From Pseudomonas amygdali (GTDB taxonomy: Bacteria > Pseudomonadota > Gammaproteobacteria > Pseudomonadales > Pseudomonadaceae), in the NCBI RefSeq assembly GCF_002699855.1, contig NZ_LKBW01000224.1:1-47689 (forward strand): a DNA stretch of 47,689 nt, in the 5' to 3' direction. The notes under the pieces were generated by a model. The model saw nothing but the letters and a program-made list of their open reading frames with translations, was not told the origin of the DNA and ran no database searches. Positions 1 to 8,876 of the stretch are shown piece after piece. Numbering within the stretch: position 1 is the stretch's first letter; every line of letters begins with the position of its first letter. The position numbers and the translations under genes are program-made.

Positions 1-26
1 TTTGGTCGGCATACATGCACCTCTAG

Positions 27-716
27 CTACATGTTATGCCCGAACACAAAATTTCTGACAGTCTCACGGGGCTTTGAGTCGCGGTACCGACTGACAGTCC
101 CGACCTGACGGCTCTGAGCTACACATCGAGGCCATTTCAAAGCCACCATCCCAACCACATTCGTCCCCAATTCAACCTCAATGCCCACGCCCTCCAATTG
201 CCCCACCTCTGCCCACTCCCCCAACTCACGGCCGTGCAGTTTCAAAAAAGCTTCTCGCTCACACCAGGCCCTGGCAAACGCGACCGGGCGCATCGTCTCG
301 GAAACATCCCGCAGTCGCGCACCTACATCTGGCCCGAGATAATCCCGCGCAACAACCTGCCAGTCCGGTACAGGCTGGACCTGCATCAAGTCCACACCCA
401 CCGCTCCGTTGAGATTGACCGCAGCCAGAGAGAATCCAGCTTCGTGGCTGATGGAAAAACCGGGCTCCGGCAGGCCGTCGATCATCAATCGCGGCGCGAG
501 ACCTGGGGCGCTGATGAACGTGATCGCTTCCGATGGCAATTCGAGCCACTGCTCCACGGCGGTTCGCACGCAAGCCCGAATGCGGTTTCTGGCCTCATCT
601 CTTGCACAGCCTGGCCTGGTGACGCATCTGACCAGCAATACATTCTGCCGAGGGAAGGACTCTGGAGGGGCGAGCCGGCCATCTTCATCGAATGCCCAGC
701 TCGCCCCGCGTTTCAT
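27..716 (-). CDS. 4'-phosphopantetheinyl transferase (Sfp/EntD superfamily)
   Basis: Transfers the phosphopantetheine arm of coenzyme A to a serine of a carrier domain, here presumably the one in the synthetase just upstream. The 229-residue protein shows the two family signatures: a GVDL motif whose Asp109 should bind magnesium, and WCEREAFLK at about 151-159, with Glu155 and Lys159 matching the conserved W-x-x-K/R-E-A-x-x-K motif. A HEAG stretch at 91-94 fits the CoA-binding region. The start codon overlaps the synthetase stop as ATGA (716-713), so the two are translationally coupled. The last 40 residues are rich in Arg and look unlike a normal family C-terminus, so a late frameshift is possible. 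The family call is firm; the partner is inferred from coupling. Confidence 0.88.
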   Translation of the reverse strand: MKRGASWAFDEDGRLAPPESFPRQNVLLVRCVTRPGCARDEARNRIRACVRTAVEQWLELPSEAITFISAPGLAPRLMIDGLPEPGFSISHEAGFSLAAVNLNGAVGVDLMQVQPVPDWQVVARDYLGPDVGARLRDVSETMRPVAFARAWCEREAFLKLHGRELGEWAEVGQLEGVGIEVELGTNVVGMVALKWPRCVAQSRQVGTVSRYRDSKPRETVRNFVFGHNM

Positions 717-3700
717 GCCCTGTCAGGTGCCGCCGGGCAGCCGGCCCAGCGACTGCACGCGGGGATATGCTCGCCTTTCATCACCAGGGTCAGTGGGCCA
801 AGGTGCGCATCGTTGCCGACTACGGCGCTATAGAGCACGGCGCTACGTGGGCCCATGTACACGCGCTCGCCGATGCTGACGTGATCAATCTTCATGACCC
901 GGTCTTCGAACAGGTGTGTTTGCGGGCAGGCACCGGCATTCAGCTCACTATCTGCACCGATGCTGACGCAGTCGAATTCGGTGATGTCGGTTGTGTCCAT
1001 GTAAACCCCTCGGCCAATATTGCAGCCGAGCAGGTTGAAGGCCAGCGGCAACCACGGAGTACCGCGCAGGTAGCGCATGAAGTTTGGTGCGGCCATGCCT
1101 TCATAGAGGCTGGTGATACCTTCCGAGAGCCATACGAATGGTGTCCACATAGGGTCTGCGCGTTTGCGATAGCGGCCCATCACCAGCCATTTCAGGGCCG
1201 CGATCAGCAGAAAGTTACCCACGCTGTACGCCATGCCGATCACTGCAAGGTAGGCCAGCACCGCGCCCCAGCGCTCGTCGTCGGCGAGAGGCATCAGGTC
1301 AAGCATGACCGTGTAGCCAACGGCGATCACTACCGCGTGCGGGGTGACAATGCGCACGCCTTCGACCAGTCCTCGGGCCAGGCGGCGCAGCGGTGAAGGC
1401 TTGAAGGTCAGTGATTCGGGAGCGCCACTTACCTGCTCGCGGGCAGGCAGGTGGATCGGTGGTGAGCCCAGCCAGGTGTCGCCGTCGACCATTTTGCTGT
1501 TGTGCGGCGCGCAGGAATGGACGCCGATCAGGACGTTTTCCGGCAGCACCGTGCCATCTGAAATGTAACCGCCGTTGCCGACAAAGCTGCGATTGGATAC
1601 GACTGTGGGTTGCATGGTCATCCAGCCGCCATCGATACGCTCATCGCCCAGCATCACCGCATCGGCGATAAAGGTTTCATCGCCCAGGGTCAGCATGTCC
1701 GGGATGACGCCCTGTGCGCTGGAAATCTCGGCGTCGCGCCCCACTTTCGCACCCAACAGTCGATACCAGAAGGGCGAGTACACCGTGGCGTAGATACCGG
1801 AAAGCACATTGAGGCTGGCCTCTTGAATCTGACTGATCAGCCACTTGGCGCAATAAGTGTTGCTGTGTACCGCGTAGCGACCCGGCTTGAGACGTGGAAA
1901 GACGATCCAGCGCAATGCGGCAGAGGCCAGAACAGTCGCGACAATCAGCACCGCACTGGCCGGGAACGCGAGCAGGAAATAGCGCGCCAGTTGTCCCAAT
2001 GGTCCGCTGCCCTCGAACCATGGCAAGACGTTCTGCGTGTCGAACCAGTCGATCAGGAAAAAGGTCGGGAAGACCGGGATGAAGAACAGCGTCGCGACCA
2101 GCAGAACGCCGAACACGAAGAACAGTTTTTCTGCCCGCAAACGCGCAGGGCTGGTCACAGGCCGCGCAGGTTGGCCGAGCGTGTCGAACGCGCCTACATC
2201 ACGCGCAGGTGAGCCCTGCCAGATACGACCCGCCGGAACCTCCCGGCCGTCGGCCATGGCCGATTGCGCCTCAAGATGCCCCCACGGACCGATAGCAGTA
2301 TTGCCCTCCATGATCACGTAGGAACCGACACAGGCATTGTCCTGCAAGGCGATACGTCCCAGATGCAACTGGCCCCGCTCGACGCGCGCGTTCTCGAAGC
2401 TCACGCCGTTGCCGACGCTGACCCCGTCACCGATCTCCAGCAGGTCGTGGGCCCGCACCGTGGCCCCGCCGATAATCACTTCCTCACCGATCTTTGCTCC
2501 CAGGGCGCGCAGCCACAGGGGATAAAGCGAAGAACCACTCAACAGGTAAGTCGGTGCCGACTCGACCATACGGTCGGCGGCCCACCAGCGAAAGTAAGTG
2601 ACGCCCCACAATGGGTATATTCCAGGCTTCAGGCGACCAACGATCAGCCATTTGGCCGCCCACGCGATGAAAAACTGCAGAACGGTGGCAATCAGAAACA
2701 CCGAGATAGAAGCCAGAGTCGCCAAAGCCACAGAGTCGTCAGGCGAACCGGTAAGCAAGTGGTAGGTAAAGAACGGCGCGAGCCACTGGGTCATGCGCAG
2801 GCTGACCATTACCGGCAATGCCAGAGCCTGAGCCACGCCGCAACGCCAGCGACGCCACGCGGACGGAGGCGTCCAGTCGACCGGGGCAGCCATCTCTTGC
2901 GGTGCTTGATCCAGCACTTCGGCAATCGCGCCGATACGGCGTTGCTGGTAAATGTCGCGCACGGTGATTTGTGCAAAGCGAGGGTTCGCCCGCAAGGCCG
3001 AGGCCAAACGTGCTGCAAAGAAGGAGTGCCCGCCCAGATCGGTGAAAAAGTCCGCATCGCGGCGGATCGGCATGCCAGGAAAGAGTGTGGCCAACGCAGC
3101 AAACAGTGCGATTTCGCCTTCAGTTTCAGCCACGTCGGACTCTGCGCCAGCACCCGCGGCATCAACCGTCAACGGGCGGGCCTTGAGTGTTTTGCGGTCG
3201 ATTTTTCCGGACGTGAGGCGCGGCATGCTGTCGAGCAACTCGAAATGCCCCGGCACCATGTACGACGGCAACCGGGCCTGCAAGACCTTGCGCAGCTGGC
3301 TGGTGAATGTGGAGTCCGTCGATGTGTCGCAAACCAGATAAGCAATCAGCTGATCAATGCCACCCTCGTTGCGCAACAGGACGGCAACAGTACCTACGCC
3401 GGGCTGTTGCGCCAACAGCGCTTCAATCTCGCCCAGTTCGACGCGAAAGCCACGAATTTTCACCTGATCATCGGCACGTCCCAGGCATTGTACTTGCCCT
3501 TCATCGTCGATCCGCGCAAGGTCGCCGGTGCGGTACAGGCGCGCATCGTGATAGCCAGTGGACCACGGGTTAGGCAGGAATTTTTCCTGGGTCAGATCCG
3601 GTCTGCCCAGATAACCTTCAGCCAGACCGGGGCCGATGATGCACAGTTCGCCGACTTCGCCACGGGGCAGCAGGCTGGGTGCCAGGCTGCTGCCGACCGC

Positions 3701-4753
3701 TGGGTCATTGGCGATTACCAACAGACCATAATTGGGGAGCGGCGTACCAATCGAGACCGGGCGACCACGCGACAACCGCGCCAGACTCGCCGATACAGTG
3801 GCTTCGGTGGGCCCATAGGTGTTGAACATTTGCCGGTTCGGCGTGGCCCAGCGGTCGACCAGCGACTCAGGGCACATCTCGCCGCCCAGATTGATCACCC
3901 GCAGGCAGGGGACGTCTTCGCTGAACAGCGCCAGCAAGGTAGGCACCGCGTGCAAAACGCTGATGCGCTGCTCGTTCAGCAGACGTGGCAGGGTTTCGGG
4001 GTCTCCGCTGGTTTCCTTTGGGCCTATCCACAACGTTGCGCCCACCAGATAGGCAATCCAGATTTCCTCGAACGACATGTCGAATGCCACGGAAAAGCCC
4101 TGGTAGACCCGGTCGCTGGCGCAGATACCGAGTACCGCGTTTTCGCTGCGCAGGAAATGGCAGATGCTGCGCTGGGAAATCAGGATGCCCTTGGGCTTGC
4201 CGGTGGAGCCGGAGGTGTAGATCACGTACGCAGGATGATCGGGAAGCACACCACTGCGGCGCACCAACGCTGCGTCGGTCTGTGTCAGCAGCGCTTCGGC
4301 CGTCCATACGTTCAGACCGCTACCAGCCAGCAACGGGCTCAGCGCGTTGCAGGACACCAGCCCCACTGCGCTGGCATCGTCCAGGCATATTTGCAGACGC
4401 TCCACCGGAGTGTCCTGATCCAGAGGCAGCCAGGCGGCACCCGCCTTGGCGATACCGGCCTGCATCACCAGAAGCTCAATGCCTCGCGGTAGCCACAGAC
4501 CAACGATGTGCCCAGGCCTTACGCCAGCCTTGATCAGCGCAGAAGCCACCTGATCAGCCTGCCGGTCCAGCTCCCCATAACTGATCCGGTGCTCGCCGAA
4601 GATCAGTGCCACTTGCTGCGGATTGCGCCGGGCGCTGGCTTCCAGCAAATCGGCCAGCACTTCCTCGCGCAGCAGTTCAGGTTGAATCGGACCGTAAATC
4701 ACGTCCGCCGATTGTTCGTTCTGGCAGGTCTGCAGCAGGTTCAGGTTATTCAT
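713..4753 (-). CDS. Pls/PosA-family nonribosomal peptide synthetase (adenylation - carrier - membrane - three beta-helix domains)
   Basis: A 1346-residue single-module synthetase. The adenylation domain (about 35-525) has YTSGSTGKPKG (A3, 179-189), FDMS with Asp225, which should hold the amino group, NTYGPTE (A5, 311-317), YRTGD (407-411), VKIRGFRVELGEIE (A8) and the A10 lysine Lys517. The carrier motif LGGHS places the phosphopantetheine on Ser577. The rest has six predicted membrane helices (about 640-665, 678-705, 876-903, 922-950, 1135-1155, 1163-1190) alternating with three hexapeptide-repeat, left-handed beta-helix blocks (about 750-850, 1000-1100, 1240-1335). No condensation or thioesterase domain is present. 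This is the layout known for epsilon-poly-L-lysine synthetase Pls, where the three tandem membrane-tethered domains join monomers. Membrane location follows from the helices. The monomer cannot be read with confidence. It is coupled to a PPTase. Confidence 0.9.
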   Translation of the reverse strand: MNNLNLLQTCQNEQSADVIYGPIQPELLREEVLADLLEASARRNPQQVALIFGEHRISYGELDRQADQVASALIKAGVRPGHIVGLWLPRGIELLVMQAGIAKAGAAWLPLDQDTPVERLQICLDDASAVGLVSCNALSPLLAGSGLNVWTAEALLTQTDAALVRRSGVLPDHPAYVIYTSGSTGKPKGILISQRSICHFLRSENAVLGICASDRVYQGFSVAFDMSFEEIWIAYLVGATLWIGPKETSGDPETLPRLLNEQRISVLHAVPTLLALFSEDVPCLRVINLGGEMCPESLVDRWATPNRQMFNTYGPTEATVSASLARLSRGRPVSIGTPLPNYGLLVIANDPAVGSSLAPSLLPRGEVGELCIIGPGLAEGYLGRPDLTQEKFLPNPWSTGYHDARLYRTGDLARIDDEGQVQCLGRADDQVKIRGFRVELGEIEALLAQQPGVGTVAVLLRNEGGIDQLIAYLVCDTSTDSTFTSQLRKVLQARLPSYMVPGHFELLDSMPRLTSGKIDRKTLKARPLTVDAAGAGAESDVAETEGEIALFAALATLFPGMPIRRDADFFTDLGGHSFFAARLASALRANPRFAQITVRDIYQQRRIGAIAEVLDQAPQEMAAPVDWTPPSAWRRWRCGVAQALALPVMVSLRMTQWLAPFFTYHLLTGSPDDSVALATLASISVFLIATVLQFFIAWAAKWLIVGRLKPGIYPLWGVTYFRWWAADRMVESAPTYLLSGSSLYPLWLRALGAKIGEEVIIGGATVRAHDLLEIGDGVSVGNGVSFENARVERGQLHLGRIALQDNACVGSYVIMEGNTAIGPWGHLEAQSAMADGREVPAGRIWQGSPARDVGAFDTLGQPARPVTSPARLRAEKLFFVFGVLLVATLFFIPVFPTFFLIDWFDTQNVLPWFEGSGPLGQLARYFLLAFPASAVLIVATVLASAALRWIVFPRLKPGRYAVHSNTYCAKWLISQIQEASLNVLSGIYATVYSPFWYRLLGAKVGRDAEISSAQGVIPDMLTLGDETFIADAVMLGDERIDGGWMTMQPTVVSNRSFVGNGGYISDGTVLPENVLIGVHSCAPHNSKMVDGDTWLGSPPIHLPAREQVSGAPESLTFKPSPLRRLARGLVEGVRIVTPHAVVIAVGYTVMLDLMPLADDERWGAVLAYLAVIGMAYSVGNFLLIAALKWLVMGRYRKRADPMWTPFVWLSEGITSLYEGMAAPNFMRYLRGTPWLPLAFNLLGCNIGRGVYMDTTDITEFDCVSIGADSELNAGACPQTHLFEDRVMKIDHVSIGERVYMGPRSAVLYSAVVGNDAHLGPLTLVMKGEHIPACSRWAGCPAAPDRA

Positions 4754-5080
4754 GGCAGCAAATATTCGCTCGTCTGAAGGAGATGCCTGAGATTTCTGGT
4801 TATGGGGTCAGAGCCGGTGCATCAGCGAGTGGCGTGCATTTTGTGGTGACAAGGTGTCCACAATATTTCTGTTTTGATACATTTTGGCTGGAGCGCTGCA
4901 GCTCTCACCGCGGTGAAAGAACAGGCTGGCAAGGCGAATATGGCAAAGACTGGCTGTACGAATCTTGAACAACAAAACGAAGATGGCGGATAGCCAACAA
5001 GGCATTTATGTATCGACCTTGCAGCTCGATGAGGAAAGCGCAGTTCGCTAAAGTGGATTGCATCCATGACTTGGCATGGG
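4754..5080. other. intergenic, upstream of the Pls-like synthetase
   Basis: 327 bases between the acetyltransferase stop and the synthetase start. Any promoter for the synthetase must lie here or further upstream. The stretch around 4855-4885 is AT-rich compared with its surroundings, but I cannot name a clear -35/-10 pair. Only a weak ribosome site precedes the synthetase ATG. Short open frames here have no recognisable features and no coding support. Confidence 0.5.
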
Positions 5081-5584
5081 TTAAAGCAGACGCCACAGGG
5101 TCTCACGCGTCGCAGGATCGAAAGTCTGCGACTGACGCTTCATGACGCGCCTTAACCCATCGCCAATACAATCCGTCGGCATCGGACAGAACCCATGCTG
5201 ACGAAACCATGGGCCATTCCAGGGTGGTTCGCGAAATGTTGTCAGGCTTACCGCATCAGCCCGACGCAAATGCGCGTATGCCACGACAGACGACAGCAGG
5301 CTTTTTCCAACGCCCTTGCCTGAAGCAAGAAGTTCGACCGAGATATTGTCCAGGTATAAGTAATCATCCAGTAGGCGCATGGCTACGAAACCGATGACTT
5401 CATCGCTATGCCTGTCTACAGCAACCATGACCCGGCAGGCTTCGAATCTGTCTGCGCCCAGCGGTGGGCTTTCGGCGACATGAGCCAAAGAGGGAATGAT
5501 CGTATACCGCTGGCGAGCCCGCGCAGAGAGACGCTGCAACTGCTCCAGATCGTTGTCATGCGACAACCGCAGATCAAATTCCAT
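5081..5584 (-). CDS. GNAT-family N-acetyltransferase
   Basis: A 167-residue single-domain acetyltransferase that would move the acetyl group of acetyl-CoA to an amine. The fold is visible as YLYLDNISVELLASGKGVG, a beta-4 strand running into the acetyl-CoA pyrophosphate loop (the G-K-G-V-G version of motif A at about 90-95), then the helix KSLLSSVVAYAH and a late W-F-R-Q-H-G-F motif (about 128-135) typical of the last strand-helix pair. AAGGAG lies 8 bases before the ATG, which supports this start. It sits between the M20 peptidase and the Pls-like synthetase on the same strand. The substrate is unknown; acetylating the neighbour's product for self-protection is only a guess. Confidence 0.82.
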   Translation of the reverse strand: MEFDLRLSHDNDLEQLQRLSARARQRYTIIPSLAHVAESPPLGADRFEACRVMVAVDRHSDEVIGFVAMRLLDDYLYLDNISVELLASGKGVGKSLLSSVVAYAHLRRADAVSLTTFREPPWNGPWFRQHGFCPMPTDCIGDGLRRVMKRQSQTFDPATRETLWRLL

Positions 5585-5662
5585 CTGGCTTTTCTCCTTG
5601 GCTGGTCAACACTGCAGGTGAGGACGGCAACACGCATCAGGTGCTGCCGTCGGCCTTGTGCT

Positions 5663-5696
5663 CTTCAGCCAGGCAGGGCTCAGCGCCCGGCTGAAG
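5663..5696 (-). terminator. hairpin just after the M20 peptidase stop
   Basis: Inverted repeat CTTCAGCC (5663-5670) / GGCTGAAG (5689-5696), with a smaller GGGC/GCCC stem inside. It starts 6 bases after the peptidase stop on the minus strand. There is no T-run, so it is either a weak or Rho-assisted terminator or an mRNA 3'-end stabiliser. Confidence 0.4.
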
Positions 5697-5701
5697 AATA
5701 G

Positions 5702-6997
5702 CTATTTGCCATAGCGGCTGATGAACAGCGCGGCGCGTTTGGTCACCACGGGCAGCGAACCCAGATCGATGGTTTCATTCTCGCTGTGGGCACCTTGCCC
5801 CCACGCGCCAAGACCGTCCAGGCTCGCCGTTACATATTTGTTCACATAGGAAATATCGGCACCGCCTCTTTCCGCTGACGGAGCCGATTCCAGTGAAGGT
5901 CCATCAAGGTCCTGGCTGACCTTGCTGTAGGCTTGCAGAAGTTTGCGATTACTTTCGCGATCAACCATGACCGGCATGATTGCCTTGATCTTCAACTCGC
6001 TATGAGTCTGTGGCAGCGAGTGACTGGCTATTTCCTGCAGGCGGGCTTCGGCAGAGCTTCGCTGTTCTTCACTGCTGAACCGCAGGTCGCCATGCACGGA
6101 CACTATTCTGGCGATTGTGGTTTTTCTCCCCGAGGCAGTGCCTTGCCCGTTTGGTACATCTTCCTGGGCTGTGGCGCCGCCCAGAATGAGCCCAGGGTTG
6201 ATGGTCAAGCCTTGCTCACCGGAGAGTTTGGAGCGAATTTCATCAAGCACCCGGGCCGACTCGTACACCGCACCGAAACCGGTTTCAGGCTGAAAAATAG
6301 TCGCTGAGTGTTTGTCTATGCCGGTACTGGTCAAAAACCATTCGCTCAATCCTCTGCGCTCGGTGATTAACTGATTGGGCGACAAGGCGAATTCAAAGCC
6401 CAGTGCTATGTCACTTCTTTTGGCTTCGGCAATCAGCCATTCTCTGGAAATTTCAGTCGGCTTGGCCGCCAGCTCTTCGTCACCAACCAGGACCACAGAG
6501 ATATTCATGTCCTGCAATGCGCCGCTGTGTTTCAGCGCCTGCAAGGCGTAAAGAATGGTGACCAGGCCGCCCTTATCGTCGATCACTCCGGGGCCTTTGG
6601 CTTTTTTGCCGCCATCTATCAATGAATACTCCTGAAACTTGCTGGTGGCCGGAAACACCGTGTCCAGATGGCCTATCAGCAAGATTCGTTTCGCAGACTT
6701 GTTACCGTCATGCACCGCGACAAGGCTACCGGCATGGTTCATCCCTGCCGGTAACTCGTGCCAACGGGTATCGAAGCCCAGCGCTTCCAACTCTGCCTTC
6801 ATCAGATCACCGACCTTGACGACACCGTCCACGTTGTCCGTGCCGCTGTTGATGTTCACCAGTTTTTCAAGCAACGCGACCTGCTCGGCACTGTGACTGT
6901 CGACGTACGAAGTAATGCTCTGTTCATCGAGCATCGTTCCTGCCAATGCGCCATGGCAGAAAAACAAAGTCGTGAGCAGGGAAATACTTTTTTTCAT
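5702..6997 (-). CDS. secreted M20-family zinc metallopeptidase (glutamate carboxypeptidase/CPG2-like)
   Basis: A 431-residue exopeptidase of the M20 family, which removes C-terminal residues or splits acyl-amino acids. The metal-ligand motifs are in order: GHLDTVFP (His and catalytic Asp), GVIDDKGG (bridging Asp), GDEE (general base Glu and ligand), LGFEF (acidic ligand) and the late AHSENE (His). The chosen start gives MKKSISLLTTLFFCHGALA, a clean signal peptide, so the enzyme should act in the periplasm. GGAG lies 10 bases upstream; an earlier in-frame ATG at 7039 would bury the signal sequence. It lies downstream of hipA and upstream of the acetyltransferase and synthetase on the same strand. 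Carboxypeptidase G2-like is the nearest named relative; the true substrate is open. Confidence 0.88.
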   Translation of the reverse strand: MKKSISLLTTLFFCHGALAGTMLDEQSITSYVDSHSAEQVALLEKLVNINSGTDNVDGVVKVGDLMKAELEALGFDTRWHELPAGMNHAGSLVAVHDGNKSAKRILLIGHLDTVFPATSKFQEYSLIDGGKKAKGPGVIDDKGGLVTILYALQALKHSGALQDMNISVVLVGDEELAAKPTEISREWLIAEAKRSDIALGFEFALSPNQLITERRGLSEWFLTSTGIDKHSATIFQPETGFGAVYESARVLDEIRSKLSGEQGLTINPGLILGGATAQEDVPNGQGTASGRKTTIARIVSVHGDLRFSSEEQRSSAEARLQEIASHSLPQTHSELKIKAIMPVMVDRESNRKLLQAYSKVSQDLDGPSLESAPSAERGGADISYVNKYVTASLDGLGAWGQGAHSENETIDLGSLPVVTKRAALFISRYGK

Positions 6998-7195
6998 GAA
7001 GGATAAACTCCGCTTGGCCATTAGTGATGACCGGGGCATTGCGCCCGGGATCTCATCAGATTGCCCACAAGGAGCGATGCTGTGCCGTCATAAGTGTCGG
7101 GAAGGCTGATACGGTTCCATTACGCCAGCAAGTGAACCACTATGAAGGCGGACGAACGGTAGTTGAAATTTTTTGGCCCGAAACAACGTCTGGAC

Positions 7196-7261
7196 GGTGA
7201 GCCGAATAGCCAGCACAATCGGCTCACCTTATGAGCCGATTAAACCCGTATTCGGCTCACC
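7196..7261. repeat. nested double palindrome of four GGTGAGCCGAWT elements
   Basis: Within 66 bases there are two nested perfect inverted repeats. The outer arms are GGTGAGCCGAATA (7196-7208) and TATTCGGCTCACC (7249-7261), 13 bases each. The inner arms are AATCGGCTCA (7217-7226) and TGAGCCGATT (7232-7241), 10 bases each with a 5-base centre. The arms are versions of one 12-base word in alternating orientation. It lies 39 bases after the hipA stop and about 200 bases before the M20 start, in a 302-base gap (6998-7299) with no gene. Possible roles are a cooperative operator, a transposase recognition structure, or a cruciform/REP-like RNA end. No T-run follows it. Confidence 0.85.
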
Positions 7262-7299
7262 TCAAAGGCATATCCAATGTCCGAACATCTCTGGATCTA

Positions 7300-8526
7300 C
7301 TAGCGCTTCAAACGCGCTGCACTGGTCGCATCGACCGCAGCATCCAGCTCTGCACCGGCCAGAAATTGACTGTAATAGTCGTGCAGCTCGGCTTCCCAGC
7401 CCGCCACTTCATCAAGAGCTGCCTCGGCTTCTTCCTTGTTCAGGGCAAAGTGGGCGTGCTGGCTGAGCAGGTTGCCCCGGTTAAGACGTGGCCCTTCGAT
7501 ACCGACTGACATGGCGAGTGCCTGAGCAGGCCCTTCGTCCAGAATCGGCAGTACGTCGTACAGCGGCGATAACCTCCAGACGCCTTCTTTCCAGATGACG
7601 GCATGGTTACGAGGATGATCGTCGGCGTTACCGACCAGTACGTTATAAGCCATGCGTCGGTACAGTTCCTGTCGGTCCTGGTCTGGCGCACCACGGCGAT
7701 ACAACTCATCTGCAAGTGCTGCATATTGCCAGTCCGGGTGTGTCCGAGCCTTCCACTCGGCGTCCAGCAAGGTCAAACCGCTGAGCATCGGCAGCCGGCG
7801 AAAGCGCCGGGTCGGCTCATCAAAGACGCGGTCGAAGCGCTCGACCAGAAGCGTATTGATTCGCTCGCCGCGATACAAAGAGGTGTTGGCCGCCTGAAGC
7901 CCTTTAAGCCCTGCGAACGTCATGCAGGCATGCTCCACAGAGGGCAGGTCATAGTGATCGAACTTATCGCGAGGCTTGGCCAGAATCAGTTTTCTGTCGC
8001 CCAGATACGTTCGCTTCGGACGAGCGCCGCCAGCGGAGGATCGCTGATCCCTGACTTTCAGCGCCTCTAATTGCTCACCACTAAGCTGGCTGTCGTAGAT
8101 CGCTTCACAGGCATCGATGAAATGATCAAGCCCCTTGGCATGCAGGGCTTTGGGGGGCGTCTGGCCCAGTCCGTCCTGTGCTGTGCGAGCCAGTCCGGCC
8201 ATGATGTTGCCCGCCCTGTCGCTGTTGGGAGATTTGAGCAAAAGCTGTATCGGGTCCAATGGGCCTTTTTCAACCCGATGCAACAACCGCTCCCCCCAGC
8301 CATCGGGCATGGCGTCATCGATAAAGCCCGGCACACCGCCATTTTTCGGCACGGAATAGGCCCGCGCAGACAACGGATACCTGAAGGGGTCCGGCACCCA
8401 GATGTTCTCCTGCACTGCATCAGGTGAATACTGAAACGTCCCGACACCGGACTGGATCGTCAATTTGCCCAGCGTTAGTGCCTGTCCGCTGACAGGACAC
8501 TCCATATAAATGTAGGCCTGAGCCAT
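7300..8526 (-). CDS. hipA: HipA-family serine/threonine kinase toxin
   Basis: A 408-residue toxin kinase of the type II HipBA family. Relatives phosphorylate glutamyl-tRNA synthetase or related targets and cause dormancy; the target here is not known. The N-terminal HipA domain is present (about 1-115), followed by the kinase core: glycine-rich loop SSAGGARPK (163-171, with serines where HipA autophosphorylates), Lys184 in LILAKP as the likely ATP lysine, catalytic NADDHPRNH (300-308) and the DFG-like SPLYDVLP with Asp324. All catalytic motifs are present, so the toxin looks active. The start overlaps the hipB stop by one base (TGATG), so antitoxin and toxin are coupled. A single-protein HipA rather than a split HipST type. 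Confidence 0.92.
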   Translation of the reverse strand: MAQAYIYMECPVSGQALTLGKLTIQSGVGTFQYSPDAVQENIWVPDPFRYPLSARAYSVPKNGGVPGFIDDAMPDGWGERLLHRVEKGPLDPIQLLLKSPNSDRAGNIMAGLARTAQDGLGQTPPKALHAKGLDHFIDACEAIYDSQLSGEQLEALKVRDQRSSAGGARPKRTYLGDRKLILAKPRDKFDHYDLPSVEHACMTFAGLKGLQAANTSLYRGERINTLLVERFDRVFDEPTRRFRRLPMLSGLTLLDAEWKARTHPDWQYAALADELYRRGAPDQDRQELYRRMAYNVLVGNADDHPRNHAVIWKEGVWRLSPLYDVLPILDEGPAQALAMSVGIEGPRLNRGNLLSQHAHFALNKEEAEAALDEVAGWEAELHDYYSQFLAGAELDAAVDATSAARLKR

Positions 8527-8849
8527 CAGAAGTCCTCCGGCTTGCTTCTGGGCAGGCGAACGCGCTTGCGGTCGGCCGCTTCAAGCTGTTCGACGCTAAA
8601 CGACTCGTCGTCTCGCAGCCCCTGAAACAAGCGCTCTGACACACCCAGCCCCCAGACCACCAGCATGAAGTCGCGCAGCGATACGCCGTCTGCGCTGCCT
8701 GCTTCGATGCGTCGAAATGTACGCAGCGAAATGCCCAGCCGCTCGGCAAGATCCACTTGCCGAACGCCCTGTTGTAGCCGGGCCTGCTTTACCAGCAGGG
8801 CAATCCGCAACAGCGTGTCGCTGCATTGAACGGGGAAAAAAGCTTTCAT
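8526..8849 (-). CDS. hipB: HipB-like XRE-family antitoxin/repressor
   Basis: A 107-residue helix-turn-helix protein. The HTH runs through LARLQQGVRQVDLAERLGI and SLRTFRRIEAGS (about 24-58), the standard XRE layout with the Q-x-x-L-A-x-x-x-G-I core. The C-terminal half probably binds HipA. It is the first gene of the hipBA pair and should repress its own promoter; a candidate operator lies at 8877-8918. The order antitoxin then toxin, with overlapping codons, is usual for the family. The function is inferred from family and position. Confidence 0.88.
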   Translation of the reverse strand: MKAFFPVQCSDTLLRIALLVKQARLQQGVRQVDLAERLGISLRTFRRIEAGSADGVSLRDFMLVVWGLGVSERLFQGLRDDESFSVEQLEAADRKRVRLPRSKPEDF

Positions 8850-8876
8850 GAGCAGTTACCAGCGAGCAGGCGCGGG

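Noticed and set aside
2264..4492. Long open frame on the plus strand opposite the synthetase, encoding 742 residues
   Set aside because: It mirrors the strongly supported synthetase on the other strand, has no family motifs, and is rich in Gln, Arg and His as expected of a shadow of a GC-rich gene.
7196..7261. CRISPR array
   Set aside because: The repeated words are short, alternate in orientation and have spacers of 5-8 bases; no cas genes.
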